Made by a program: the position numbers and the translations under genes | The notes under the pieces: model-generated | The model's database searches: none | What the model saw: the letters and a program-made list of their open reading frames with translations, nothing else | Told to the model about the DNA's origin: nothing | DNA from: F23-B02 sp963640555 | Lineage (GTDB): Bacteria; Bacillota; Clostridia; Oscillospirales; Oscillospiraceae | Assembly (NCBI GenBank): GCA_963640555.1 | Contig: CAVHZB010000026.1 | Location: forward strand, 1 to 12,223 | Direction of reading: 5' to 3' | DNA: 12,223 nt | In this document: piece after piece, positions 5,252-12,223 of the stretch | How positions within the stretch are numbered: the stretch's first letter is position 1 | Layout of the letters: each line of letters begins with the position of its first letter

Positions 5252-6630
5252 ACCGCACCTCCGTGAAGCTCAACCGTTACTCCGGTGCCCTTGCCGGCGC
5301 TGCTTTCAAAGCTGATGCTGCCGTTATGCAGTCTTGCTATTTCGCTGCACAGCGAAAGTCCCAGTCCGGCACCGCCCTGTGCGCGCGAGCGGGATTTATC
5401 TGCCCTGTAAAACGCCTCGGTAAGGTGCTCCATCGCCTGCGGAGGAATGCCGGCTCCGTTATCCTTTACCGTTATGCTGCATCCGTCGGCGAGCATTTTT
5501 GAGCTTATGTTTATCTGCCCGCCGTTATCAAGGGCCTTATATGCGTTATCCGTAAGATTTACGATGAGTGATTTTACAAGGTCGGGCTCTAAAAGGCATT
5601 GCCCTAAGCCGCACGAACAGCTGACCGTTATTCCCCGCTTCTCATAAGACGGTCTGAGATACTGCACGATGCCTTCAATAAGCTCAGCCGGAGATGTGCT
5701 TTTCAAATCAAGCTTTGTATTTTTCAGCACCATAATATCCAGCAGCTTCAGCGACAGGCTCTCAAGGCGCCTGCCCTCCGAGAAAATGTAATTTGCGGCA
5801 TCCATTCTCTCAGGCGCGTTAAGGCTCTGACCGCGCAGTAGGTCGGCATAGCCGATAATGGAGGTCATGGGGGTCTTAAGCTCATGCGCAAAGCTGCCCA
5901 TAAACTCCTCCTGACGGCGCACGGTGTCCTGCATCTGCTCCATGCTCTCCTCAAGCCTTGATGCCATTGCGTCAAAATCTCTTGAAAGCTGACCGAGCTC
6001 ATCGCCGCTTTTCACGCCGCAGCGGTAGGACAGCTCGCCGGAGGCAAGCTTTTTTGTTGCATTCGTCAGCCTGTCCAGCGGTTTTGTTAAAAGCCTCGAC
6101 ATAATGTATGACAGCACGGTCCCCACGGCAATGGTCGCGCCAAAAATGATCATATATGTCTTATACTGCTCATGGCGCATGTCGTACACGGAGGAAATGT
6201 CCCACAGTGCGGTAAGATACAGAGGCTCTGTCTCTGTGTTGACGGCACCGCTGAGCTTGTAGTAAAGTCTGCCGTCGCCGAGGGCTTTAACGCTTATGCC
6301 GCTTCCGCCGTAAAGCTCGTCGGGTTCAAGGTCTCCGGAACGATATATTATCCCGTCACCGGTAAACAGTGAAACGGAGCTGAAGCCAATCATGCCGGCA
6401 TCGTTTAATTGTTCGACGACATCTGCTATATCGGAGCGGTTTGGCAGAACCGATATATCATTTACAAGCTGCACTGTTTTTATAAGGAAGTCGTATGAGC
6501 TCTCGGCGGCACTTCTCTCCTGCTCCAGAGCTGATCTAAACGAGCTTGACAGCATAAAGCTTCCGCCGATGCCGAAGGATAATGACAGCAGCCATATCAT
6601 ACAGACGGTTATTTTGAGTCTGAAGCGCAC
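5248..6630 (-). CDS. Sensor histidine kinase with HAMP domain
   Basis: A 460-residue protein with the standard layout: TM1 (about 7-27), an extracytoplasmic sensor of about 130 residues, TM2 (about 158-181), HAMP (about 182-235), HisKA with the phosphorylated His249 in FAHELKTPM, and the ATPase domain with N box NLTDNAYKAL (358-367), G1 DNGAGIP (390-396) and G2 GGAGLGL (419-425). All catalytic motifs are intact. The GTG at 6630 is the start: GGAGG (6641-6637) lies 6 nt upstream, and MRFRLKITV is a natural N-terminus just before TM1. It begins 1 nt after the response regulator stop and overlaps the next gene by 4 nt. It phosphorylates the adjacent OmpR-type regulator. The signal is unknown; the operon content points to the cell envelope. 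Confidence 0.93.
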   Translation of the reverse strand: MRFRLKITVCMIWLLSLSFGIGGSFMLSSSFRSALEQERSAAESSYDFLIKTVQLVNDISVLPNRSDIADVVEQLNDAGMIGFSSVSLFTGDGIIYRSGDLEPDELYGGSGISVKALGDGRLYYKLSGAVNTETEPLYLTALWDISSVYDMRHEQYKTYMIIFGATIAVGTVLSYIMSRLLTKPLDRLTNATKKLASGELSYRCGVKSGDELGQLSRDFDAMASRLEESMEQMQDTVRRQEEFMGSFAHELKTPMTSIIGYADLLRGQSLNAPERMDAANYIFSEGRRLESLSLKLLDIMVLKNTKLDLKSTSPAELIEGIVQYLRPSYEKRGITVSCSCGLGQCLLEPDLVKSLIVNLTDNAYKALDNGGQINISSKMLADGCSITVKDNGAGIPPQAMEHLTEAFYRADKSRSRAQGGAGLGLSLCSEIARLHNGSISFESSAGKGTGVTVELHGGAV

Positions 6631-6631
6631 C

Positions 6632-7285
6632 TCACGCCTCCAATCTGTAGCCGACCTTATTAACGGCACGCAGCCTGTTCTCCCAGCCAACCTTTTTACG
6701 CAGGCGCTGAACATGCAGATCCACGGTTTTCGAGCCGCAGGTGTAATCCCCTCCCCATACGCGTTCGTATATCGTCTCGCGGTAGAGTGCCGTTCCGGGG
6801 TTTCTGGCAAACAGCAGAAGCAGCTCAAATTCCTTGCGGGTAAGCGCTATTTCGCTCCCATCACGGAATACCTGCATGGACTGTGTGTCGATGCTCAGAC
6901 CGCCGATGCTTATCACCCTGTCGGCTTTATTATACCGCCTTAAAACGACATCGACTCTCGCCTGCAGCTCAAGCACCTCGAACGGCTTTACTATATAATC
7001 CTCCGCACCCATGCGCAGTCCCTTCACTCTGTCGGCTACGGAGTTTCTCGCCGTTATGAATATTACCGGCACTCCGAGCGGGCGGATATACTCCATAAGC
7101 TCAAAGCCGTCGACCTGCGGCAGCATGATGTCAAGAAGCACCAGATCGTATACCTTTTCGTCGAGTGCATCCGCGGCCTTCATGCCGTCGTAAACGCAGT
7201 CACAGCTGTAACCCGATTTACTGAGGCTGAGCCTTATGAGTTCGGATATCGGTTTTTCGTCTTCAACTATGAGGATCTTTATCAC
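6632..7285 (-). CDS. OmpR/PhoB-family response regulator
   Basis: A 217-residue two-domain regulator. The receiver domain (1 to about 115) has the acidic pocket Glu8/Asp9, phosphorylated Asp52 (LLDIMLP), Thr78 (FITAR) and Lys100 (VKPF), all intact. The C-terminal winged helix (about 125-217) has LTRKEFELLLLFARNPG, RETIYERVWG, the recognition segment KTVDLHVQRLRKKV and the ending VGYRLEA. It starts at GTG (7285-7283), with AGGTGA 5 nt upstream; MIKILIVEDE is the canonical N-terminus. It is the first gene of the four-gene operon with the kinase, the unknown secreted protein and the amidase. The only promoter candidate is weak (TTGATG, 17 nt, TAAAGG between about 7325 and 7297), which might mean dependence on an activator, including itself. 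Its targets are not visible here. Confidence 0.95.
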   Translation of the reverse strand: MIKILIVEDEKPISELIRLSLSKSGYSCDCVYDGMKAADALDEKVYDLVLLDIMLPQVDGFELMEYIRPLGVPVIFITARNSVADRVKGLRMGAEDYIVKPFEVLELQARVDVVLRRYNKADRVISIGGLSIDTQSMQVFRDGSEIALTRKEFELLLLFARNPGTALYRETIYERVWGGDYTCGSKTVDLHVQRLRKKVGWENRLRAVNKVGYRLEA

Positions 7286-7335
7286 TCAGATCACCTGCTC
7301 CCTTTATGCTTAACACATTATTGCATCAAAACAGC

Positions 7336-7364
7336 AAAAAAGCGCAGCCTCATCTGCGCTTTTT
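7336..7364 (-). terminator. Terminator of the EamA gene, overlapping its last codons
   Basis: An 11-bp perfect stem (7337-7347 with 7354-7364) has a 6-nt loop and runs into T6 on the minus strand (7341-7336). The permease stop codon (7352-7350) falls within the loop, so the last codons encode part of the stem. It separates the MATE/pcrA/EamA transcripts from the two-component operon. Confidence 0.85.
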
Positions 7365-8240
7365 GCTAATATTATGTAGAAATTCAAGCTTGGTTTCGCT
7401 CGTTATTATTGCGAAGAATATAAGGCAGAAGCCGAGCGCTATATTGAAGGTGAGCGTTTCCTCGCCAAGCACCACCGATATTGCCGTTCCGAAAACGGAC
7501 TCAAGCGTCAGGATAACGGCTGCCTGAGAAGGCGGCGTGTATTTCTGACCGATCGTTTGGAGGAAAAAACACAGTCCGGTGCAGACAAATGTAAGATACG
7601 CAATGCCTGCCCACGAGCCGGAGGGTATATCCCTTGGCACGGGCTCAAACAATGCGGCGCCTACAAGGCAGACGAGCGCTCCGGCTGCAAATTGCAGCAT
7701 GGTAAGCAGCAGCGGGTCACGGTTTTCGACATTTCGGGCTGTTATTATAATATGAAGTCCGTAAAACAGTCCGCAGCATATCGTGAGCATATCGCCGATA
7801 TTTATGCTCAGATCGCTGTTAAGACAGACAAATCCCATGCCCACAAGGCAGACAAGAGCCGCAATAACATTGAATTTATCGGGCTTTCTGCCCGCAATGG
7901 CCCAGTACAGGAACGGAACAAGGATACAATAGGTAGCCGTTAAAAAGGCGTTTTTTCCCGGAGTCGTGTACACCAGTCCATAGGTCTGAACTATGTATGC
8001 AAGAGCCAGTACTACACCCATGGTAACGCCTCCCCTTACATACTGCTTATCAAGCCTTTTGAGCTTTGGCAGGCATGCAAGAAGCATGATAACGGCAGCG
8101 CCGCCGAAGCGGATCGCAAGCACCCACAGCGGAGTTATGCTGTCAAGCGCAGATTTCAGGATAACAAACGAGCTGCCCCAGATGAGCGTTGTGACGATAA
8201 GCGCAATGCGCCCTACTGCGGCCTTATTCATATTTTTCAT
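7350..8240 (-). CDS. EamA/DMT-family permease
   Basis: A 296-residue, strongly hydrophobic protein with about ten membrane segments arranged as two EamA repeats. Family signs are LIWGSSFVILK near the N-terminus (about residues 19-29), the TYGLVYTTPGKNAFLTATYCILVPF segment at the end of the first repeat (about 85-110), and the matching QKYTPPSQAAVILTLESVFG segment in the second repeat. The family exports or imports metabolites such as amino acids, nucleosides or drugs; the substrate cannot be told from sequence. The C-terminus is basic (KKRR). It starts 2 nt after the pcrA stop with a poor ribosome site (GGTAAAG inside the pcrA end), so coupled translation is likely. An alternative ATG at 8231 would shorten it by three residues. 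Confidence 0.88.
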   Translation of the reverse strand: MKNMNKAAVGRIALIVTTLIWGSSFVILKSALDSITPLWVLAIRFGGAAVIMLLACLPKLKRLDKQYVRGGVTMGVVLALAYIVQTYGLVYTTPGKNAFLTATYCILVPFLYWAIAGRKPDKFNVIAALVCLVGMGFVCLNSDLSINIGDMLTICCGLFYGLHIIITARNVENRDPLLLTMLQFAAGALVCLVGAALFEPVPRDIPSGSWAGIAYLTFVCTGLCFFLQTIGQKYTPPSQAAVILTLESVFGTAISVVLGEETLTFNIALGFCLIFFAIITSETKLEFLHNISKKRR

Positions 8241-8242
8241 AG

Positions 8243-10627
8243 CTATATCTTTACCATATGCAGTGCAGCGGCACGCAGCATGAGCTTTTTTGCAGCACCG
8301 CTGTCAAATTCAATTTCTATCAGATAATCATTGCCCATGGGAGTCATTTTTCTGAGCGTTCCCGCTCCGAATGCACTATGCCGCACTCTGTCACCGACTG
8401 CAAATTGAGTTGCAGCAGCAGCCGTCTTAGGCTCTGAAGTGCGCTGCGGAGGTGCAACGCTGCGGCGGGGCTGGGCAAACGACGGTGCACGGCGGGCAAA
8501 TTCCTTCTCGACCTTGGATTTTTCGGAGTAGCCGTAGCCCATGGGAATACCGCGCTTATCTATGTGCTCCGGCGGTATTTCGTCAACAAAGCGCGAGACT
8601 CGGTTCGCTGTGGTCTTGCCAAAGAGCATTCTCTGCCTTGCGCAAGACAAAAACAGGCACTTTTTTGCGCGGGTTATCGCTACATAGCAAAGCCGGCGCT
8701 CCTCCTCCATTTCATCTGGCTCGCCTATCGCTCGTATGCCGGGGAATATTCCTTCCTCACAGCCAACGACAAAGACATTCGGAAACTCAAGTCCCTTTGC
8801 CGAGTGCATCGTCATCATGACAACGCAGTCATCGTCCTTTTCGTAGTTGTCCATGTCGGTATACAGCGCGACATCGGCAAGATAGCCTTCAAGGGTGGGC
8901 TCTGTCGTCTCGCCCTTGTAGTTTATAATGCTCGATTTGAGCTCACGGATATTTTCGGCTCTTGCAGAGTCCTCGACGGTGTTTTTCTCCTCGAGCATAC
9001 GCAGGTAGCCGGTTTTTTCAACGAGCTGATCATACAGCAGGTCAGGTGCAAGCTCGTTTTTTTGCGCTATAAGCTCGTTTATCATACCCGCGAAAAGGAG
9101 CATGCGCGGTGCCGAGCGGCTCAGCTCCGGGTATAGGTCTGCCTGTCTTATGATATCAAACAGCGGCTTGCCGTTTTCCGAGGCTATTCTCGCCGCCGTT
9201 TCAACGCTTTTTGCACCTATGCCGCGCGGAGGATTGTTGATTATTCTTGCAAGGCGCAGGTCATCGCTCGGAGAGGCTATAACGCACAGATACGCAAGCA
9301 TATCCTTTACCTCGGCGCGGTCAAAGAAGCCCGTGCCTCCGAAAACCTTGTACGGTATGCCGTTGCGCTTGAATGCCTGCTCTATCTGGTGGGACTGGGC
9401 ATTCATGCGGTAGAGCACCGCGTTATCGCTCCACGACGAGCCCTTACCGTACAGTCCGAGTATTTTGGAAGCGACAAAGCGCGCCTCATCGTGCTCGTTA
9501 TCGGCGACATAAAGCTCCGGAAGAAGCCCCTCGTCGCCGTTTGTCCACAGTTCCTTGCCCTTTCTGCCGACATTATTCCTGATAACGGCGTTAGCCGCAC
9601 CGAGAATATGAGCTGTGCTGCGGTAGTTCTGCTCAAGACGGATGACGCGGCAGCCCTTGTACTCATCCTCAAATGAGAGGATATTCTCTATGGTTGCACC
9701 GCGGAATTTGTATATGCTCTGATCGTCGTCTCCGACGACGCAGATATTTCCCCAGCCCTCGGCAAGCTTTGAGGCAAGCTGATACTGGAGCTTGTTTGTA
9801 TCCTGATACTCGTCGATGAGTATGTATTTAAACCGCTGCTGCCAATAGGTACAGATGTCCTCGTTTTCGTTGAGGAGCTTTACGGTGTAAAATATGAGAT
9901 CGTCAAAGTCCATTGCGCCGGCAGCATATGCGCGGCGGGAGTATTCCTCATAGACCTCGGCTATCTTCGCTCTGCGCATATCACCGCTCGCCCTTGCACG
10001 GGCATGATACTCCTGTGCGGAGCACCCGTCGTCCTTAGCACGGCTTATCTCAGAAAGCAGCATGCGCGGCGGGAATTTTTTATCATCGAGGTCAAGGTCG
10101 CGCAGGATGCGCTTTACAAGGCTCATGCTGTCAGCCGTATCATATATGGTGAAGCTTTTCGGGAAGCCGAGCCTTTCGGCATCGCGCCTCAATATCCTCA
10201 CGCATGCGGAATGAAATGTCGAAGCCCATACTTCCGCTCCGGCAGCGCCGAGCATATTTGAAAGCCGCGACTTGAGCTCATCGGCAGCCTTGTTCGTAAA
10301 GGTGATCGCAAGTATCCTCCACGGCTCGACGGGCTCAAATGCGGCTTTGGCTCTCACATCGTCGCCGCCGCGGCACATGACTTCAATATCCTGCTCGCAG
10401 GCGTTTTCCGGAAGCTCCTCGCAGTCTCCCGCTCTGCCGTACCGCATGAGATTTGCGATCCTGTTTATAAGCACCGTTGTTTTGCCGCTGCCAGCGCCCG
10501 CAAGGATAAGCAGCGCACCCTGTGTTGCCATGACAGCCTTTCTCTGCATGGGATTCAACGCGGCAAATTCGTTCTCTATTACCTTTTTTCTTGCTTCAAG
10601 ATATCTTGTTTCAAAACCGTTATTCAT
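8243..10627 (-). CDS. pcrA: ATP-dependent DNA helicase PcrA/UvrD (superfamily 1A)
   Basis: A 794-residue 3'-5' DNA helicase acting in repair and replication. Motifs in order: Q motif LNPMQRKAV (24-32), Walker A GAGSGKTT (44-51), Ia TFTNKAADE (109-117), Ib TFHS (137-140), II DEYQDT (272-277), III GDDDQSIYKFRGA (299-311), IV QNYRS (333-337), V TMHSAKGLEF (606-615), VI RRLCYVAITRA (644-654). The C-terminus (about 742-794, FAVGDRVRHSAFGAGT...) is the Tudor-like domain that in PcrA contacts RNA polymerase. A roughly 40-residue acidic insert (about 63-102, three Cys/Met-rich patches) sits between Walker A and motif Ia, where PcrA normally has a short link. The ATG at 10627 has no Shine-Dalgarno sequence; a promoter-like element lies just upstream. 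A minus-strand MATE gene ends 33 nt before it and the EamA gene follows by 2 nt. Confidence 0.97.
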   Translation of the reverse strand: MNNGFETRYLEARKKVIENEFAALNPMQRKAVMATQGALLILAGAGSGKTTVLINRIANLMRYGRAGDCEELPENACEQDIEVMCRGGDDVRAKAAFEPVEPWRILAITFTNKAADELKSRLSNMLGAAGAEVWASTFHSACVRILRRDAERLGFPKSFTIYDTADSMSLVKRILRDLDLDDKKFPPRMLLSEISRAKDDGCSAQEYHARARASGDMRRAKIAEVYEEYSRRAYAAGAMDFDDLIFYTVKLLNENEDICTYWQQRFKYILIDEYQDTNKLQYQLASKLAEGWGNICVVGDDDQSIYKFRGATIENILSFEDEYKGCRVIRLEQNYRSTAHILGAANAVIRNNVGRKGKELWTNGDEGLLPELYVADNEHDEARFVASKILGLYGKGSSWSDNAVLYRMNAQSHQIEQAFKRNGIPYKVFGGTGFFDRAEVKDMLAYLCVIASPSDDLRLARIINNPPRGIGAKSVETAARIASENGKPLFDIIRQADLYPELSRSAPRMLLFAGMINELIAQKNELAPDLLYDQLVEKTGYLRMLEEKNTVEDSARAENIRELKSSIINYKGETTEPTLEGYLADVALYTDMDNYEKDDDCVVMMTMHSAKGLEFPNVFVVGCEEGIFPGIRAIGEPDEMEEERRLCYVAITRAKKCLFLSCARQRMLFGKTTANRVSRFVDEIPPEHIDKRGIPMGYGYSEKSKVEKEFARRAPSFAQPRRSVAPPQRTSEPKTAAAATQFAVGDRVRHSAFGAGTLRKMTPMGNDYLIEIEFDSGAAKKLMLRAAALHMVKI

Positions 10628-10635
10628 AGCGTGTT

Positions 10636-10664
10636 ATTTTACCACGAACCGCGCGCCGTTTCAA
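10636..10664 (-). promoter_or_regulatory. Promoter of pcrA, possibly giving a leaderless mRNA
   Basis: On the minus strand, TTGAAA (10664-10659) and TAAAAT (10641-10636) are 17 nt apart. The -35 overlaps the stop codon of the MATE gene. The start codon begins only 8 nt after the -10 box, so transcription would begin at or within about 2 nt of the ATG at 10627. This fits with the absence of a ribosome site. Confidence 0.5.
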
Positions 10665-12040
10665 GAGTCAAGCACGACATGGTCGTAGCGCTTGGACGGG
10701 CGGTAGATCAGCAGTGCGATGAAGATGAGTACCGACGTTGCCGCAAGGCTTATGGGATAGACATTCATGATCGTCTCGAAGGTACGGTTCATGGGAAAAA
10801 CGGTATATATCCATGTGATGCGTATACCGCACACACCGAGCATCGTCAGGATTGCCGGCACGAGGGATATACCGTAGCCGCGCATATACGCCGACATGAC
10901 CTCGTACAAAAGGCAGAATATATACGAGGTATAGACTATCTTCAGGCGCGTAAAGCCGATCTCAATGACCTCGGGGTCGTTATTGAACAGGCTGATGAGA
11001 AATCTGCCCGTAAGGAGCATGATGAGGATGGTAATGCCGGTTGCGATGATATTCTCAATGATGCAGAGCTTCAGTGTCTTGCGGCAGCGGTCGATCTGTG
11101 CCGCGCCATAGTTCTGCCCCACGAAGGTCGTGCATGCCTGACCGAATGAATTTAAAATATAATACGCAACGATCTCAACATTGAAGCCTGCGGAGGAGGC
11201 AGCCATCGTGACCTTGCCAAGACTGTTTACCGCCGAGGAGATGATGATGTTTGAAAGCGAGAATACCGCGCTCTGTATGCCGGCAGGCAGACCGATCTTG
11301 AGTATGCGGCCGAGTATCCTCCAGTCAACACCCAGCTTTTTGAGCTCTACTCTGATGGAAAGCTCCGTTCTCATAAGCTTTATGCCGAGAATTACGGAGC
11401 TCACGGCATTTGATATGACCGTTGCAACCGCAACGCCGTCAACCGTCATATCAAGAGCGGTGACGAAGAATATATTAAGTATGACATTCAGAACGCCCGA
11501 CACGGCAAGCGCTGCCAGCGGCGTTTTTGTATCGCCTGCGCTTCTGAATATCGCCGACTCGAAGTTATACAGGAATATGACCGGCAGACCCAGCAGATAA
11601 ATACGCATATAGGTCATAGCCAGAGGGAAAACATCGTCCGGAACATTGAGCATCATAAGCACTGACTTTGCCAGAGCCTGACCTATCAGCATGACGATAA
11701 TGCCGCCGAGGACGGATGCGGCTATCGAAGTGTGCACGGCACGCGACACTGTCTGCTTATCGCCTCTGCCAATGGCATTTGCGATGACGACATTGGCGCC
11801 GAGAGCAATGCCGATAAACAGGTTGAGTATAAGACCTATGACAGGACCGTTAGCGCCGACGGCGGCGACCGCCGCGACACGGTCGGTTGACGCAAAATTT
11901 CCGACTATCGCAACATCAGATGCATTAAAAAGCTGCCCTAAAATGCCTGTTGCCGCAACGGGCAGGGCATAGAGCAGTATCTTATCCCACATAGAGCCGC
12001 TGAGCATATTCAGGGCTCTGTCTCTCTTGCTCTTTTCCAA
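10661..12040 (-). CDS. MATE-family multidrug/cation efflux transporter
   Basis: A 459-residue membrane protein with about 12 hydrophobic segments in two homologous halves, the layout of NorM/DinF-type MATE transporters. Typical sequence includes the N-terminal WDKILLYALPVAATGILGQL followed by the short loop FNASDVAIVGNF, the GANVVIANAIGRGD segment, FRSAGDTKTP, and in the second half GLPAGIQSAVFSLSNI and the QACTTFVGQNYGA segment that matches the end of the second-half TM7-8 region. It exports drugs, dyes or metabolites in exchange for Na+ or H+; the substrate is unknown. The start is taken as TTG at 12040 because GGAGGTG (12054-12048) lies 7 nt upstream; an earlier in-frame TTG at 12061 lies before that ribosome site, and the ATG at codon 12 has none. 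Its end overlaps the -35 of the pcrA promoter. Confidence 0.92.
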   Translation of the reverse strand: MEKSKRDRALNMLSGSMWDKILLYALPVAATGILGQLFNASDVAIVGNFASTDRVAAVAAVGANGPVIGLILNLFIGIALGANVVIANAIGRGDKQTVSRAVHTSIAASVLGGIIVMLIGQALAKSVLMMLNVPDDVFPLAMTYMRIYLLGLPVIFLYNFESAIFRSAGDTKTPLAALAVSGVLNVILNIFFVTALDMTVDGVAVATVISNAVSSVILGIKLMRTELSIRVELKKLGVDWRILGRILKIGLPAGIQSAVFSLSNIIISSAVNSLGKVTMAASSAGFNVEIVAYYILNSFGQACTTFVGQNYGAAQIDRCRKTLKLCIIENIIATGITILIMLLTGRFLISLFNNDPEVIEIGFTRLKIVYTSYIFCLLYEVMSAYMRGYGISLVPAILTMLGVCGIRITWIYTVFPMNRTFETIMNVYPISLAATSVLIFIALLIYRPSKRYDHVVLDS

Positions 12041-12072
12041 ATCACAGCACCTCCGTTTCAATGCACCACGCT

Positions 12073-12100
12073 ATTTTAACGCTGCTTTTTCAAAATTCAA
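12073..12100 (-). promoter_or_regulatory. Promoter of the MATE gene
   Basis: On the minus strand, TTGAAT (12100-12095) and TAAAAT (12078-12073) are 16 nt apart. Transcription would start near 12066, about 26 nt before the TTG start and ahead of its GGAGGTG ribosome site. The region upstream (12105-12140) is very AT-rich and could serve as an UP-like element. Confidence 0.5.
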
Positions 12101-12140
12101 TACCTGCGTCAAGATTTAATAATTTATTAATAATTAGCAA

Positions 12141-12171
12141 TCATGACCACCTGTTTTACGGGTGGTCATGA
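12141..12171 (-). terminator. Hairpin at the end of the right-edge gene, probable terminator
   Basis: An 11-bp perfect stem, TCATGACCACC (12141-12151) with GGTGGTCATGA (12161-12171), has a 9-nt loop. The stop codon of the right-edge gene lies inside the stem. The minus-strand tail is AT-rich (TTGCTAATTATTAATAAATTATT) but has no clean T run, so termination may be incomplete. Confidence 0.6.
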
Positions 12172-12223
12172 CTCAAGCATTTTTCGCAGCGTTTCTATCG
12201 CTCTGCGCTCGAGGCGCGATATC
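12166..12223 (-). CDS. C-terminal end of a probable sporulation-type sigma factor (partial)
   Basis: Only the last 18 residues, ISRLERRAIETLRKMLES, lie in the window; the gene continues past the right edge. The pattern [IV]SR[IL]E-[KR]-RA-x-x-x-LR closely matches the end of region 4.2 of sigma-70 proteins, especially the sporulation sigmas E, F, G and K, where YISRLEKRA or YVSRIEKRA is typical. It would be an RNA polymerase specificity subunit. With so little sequence the family is likely rather than proven, and which sigma it is cannot be said. Confidence 0.55.
   Translation of the reverse strand, partial: ISRLERRAIETLRKMLES

Noticed and set aside
6392..6943. A 183-codon plus-strand frame across the kinase/regulator junction
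   Set aside because: Antisense to two intact, well-recognised proteins and without a ribosome site.
1..12223. CRISPR array, insertion sequence, tRNA or rRNA
   Set aside because: No regularly spaced repeats, transposase motifs, terminal inverted repeats with target duplications, or tRNA-like arms were seen on either strand.

Overview
The window looks like a chromosomal segment of a spore-forming, moderately GC-rich Clostridia bacterium, probably an Oscillospiraceae/Ruminococcaceae-type gut anaerobe. This rests on a CotF-like spore coat gene pair preceded by a forespore-type promoter, a sporulation-sigma-like C-terminus at the right edge, strong GGAGG ribosome sites, frequent GTG/TTG starts, and AraC, OmpR and MATE proteins of clostridial flavour. 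No mobile element, CRISPR array, tRNA or rRNA was seen.

Layout, left to right. Positions 1-98 hold the end of a plus-strand transcript with a strong terminator. Positions 99-389 have no convincing gene but carry several small hairpins. A flavodoxin-like gene (minus, 390-893) faces away from two small spore coat genes (plus, 1065-1238 and 1251-1502); their promoters lie back to back. An AraC-family regulator (minus, 1542-2384) is divergent from a dicarboxylate/amino-acid:cation symporter (plus, 2518-3810). The gap between them has two good sigma-A promoters and a perfect 11-bp inverted repeat placed symmetrically over them, a self-contained transport and regulation module.

A tight minus-strand operon follows, read from 7285 down to 3870: OmpR-type response regulator, histidine kinase, an unrecognised secreted or membrane-anchored protein, and a membrane-anchored Amidase_2 peptidoglycan hydrolase. 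The joins are 1 nt, a 4-nt overlap and 5 nt. The likely theme is envelope sensing coupled to cell-wall remodelling (inference).

Upstream of that, also on the minus strand, are a MATE efflux protein (12040 to 10661), a PcrA/UvrD helicase (10627 to 8243) and an EamA/DMT permease (8240 to 7350), closed by an intrinsic terminator. The helicase has its own promoter-like sequence placed so close that its mRNA may be leaderless. At the right edge, 18 residues of a probable sporulation sigma factor end inside a hairpin.

Nothing here is a clearly new defence or mobile system. The most interesting signals are the mirror-image operator, the forespore promoter on coat-like genes, the kinase/unknown/amidase operon, the symporter with an altered substrate-binding Arg, and the possibly leaderless pcrA.
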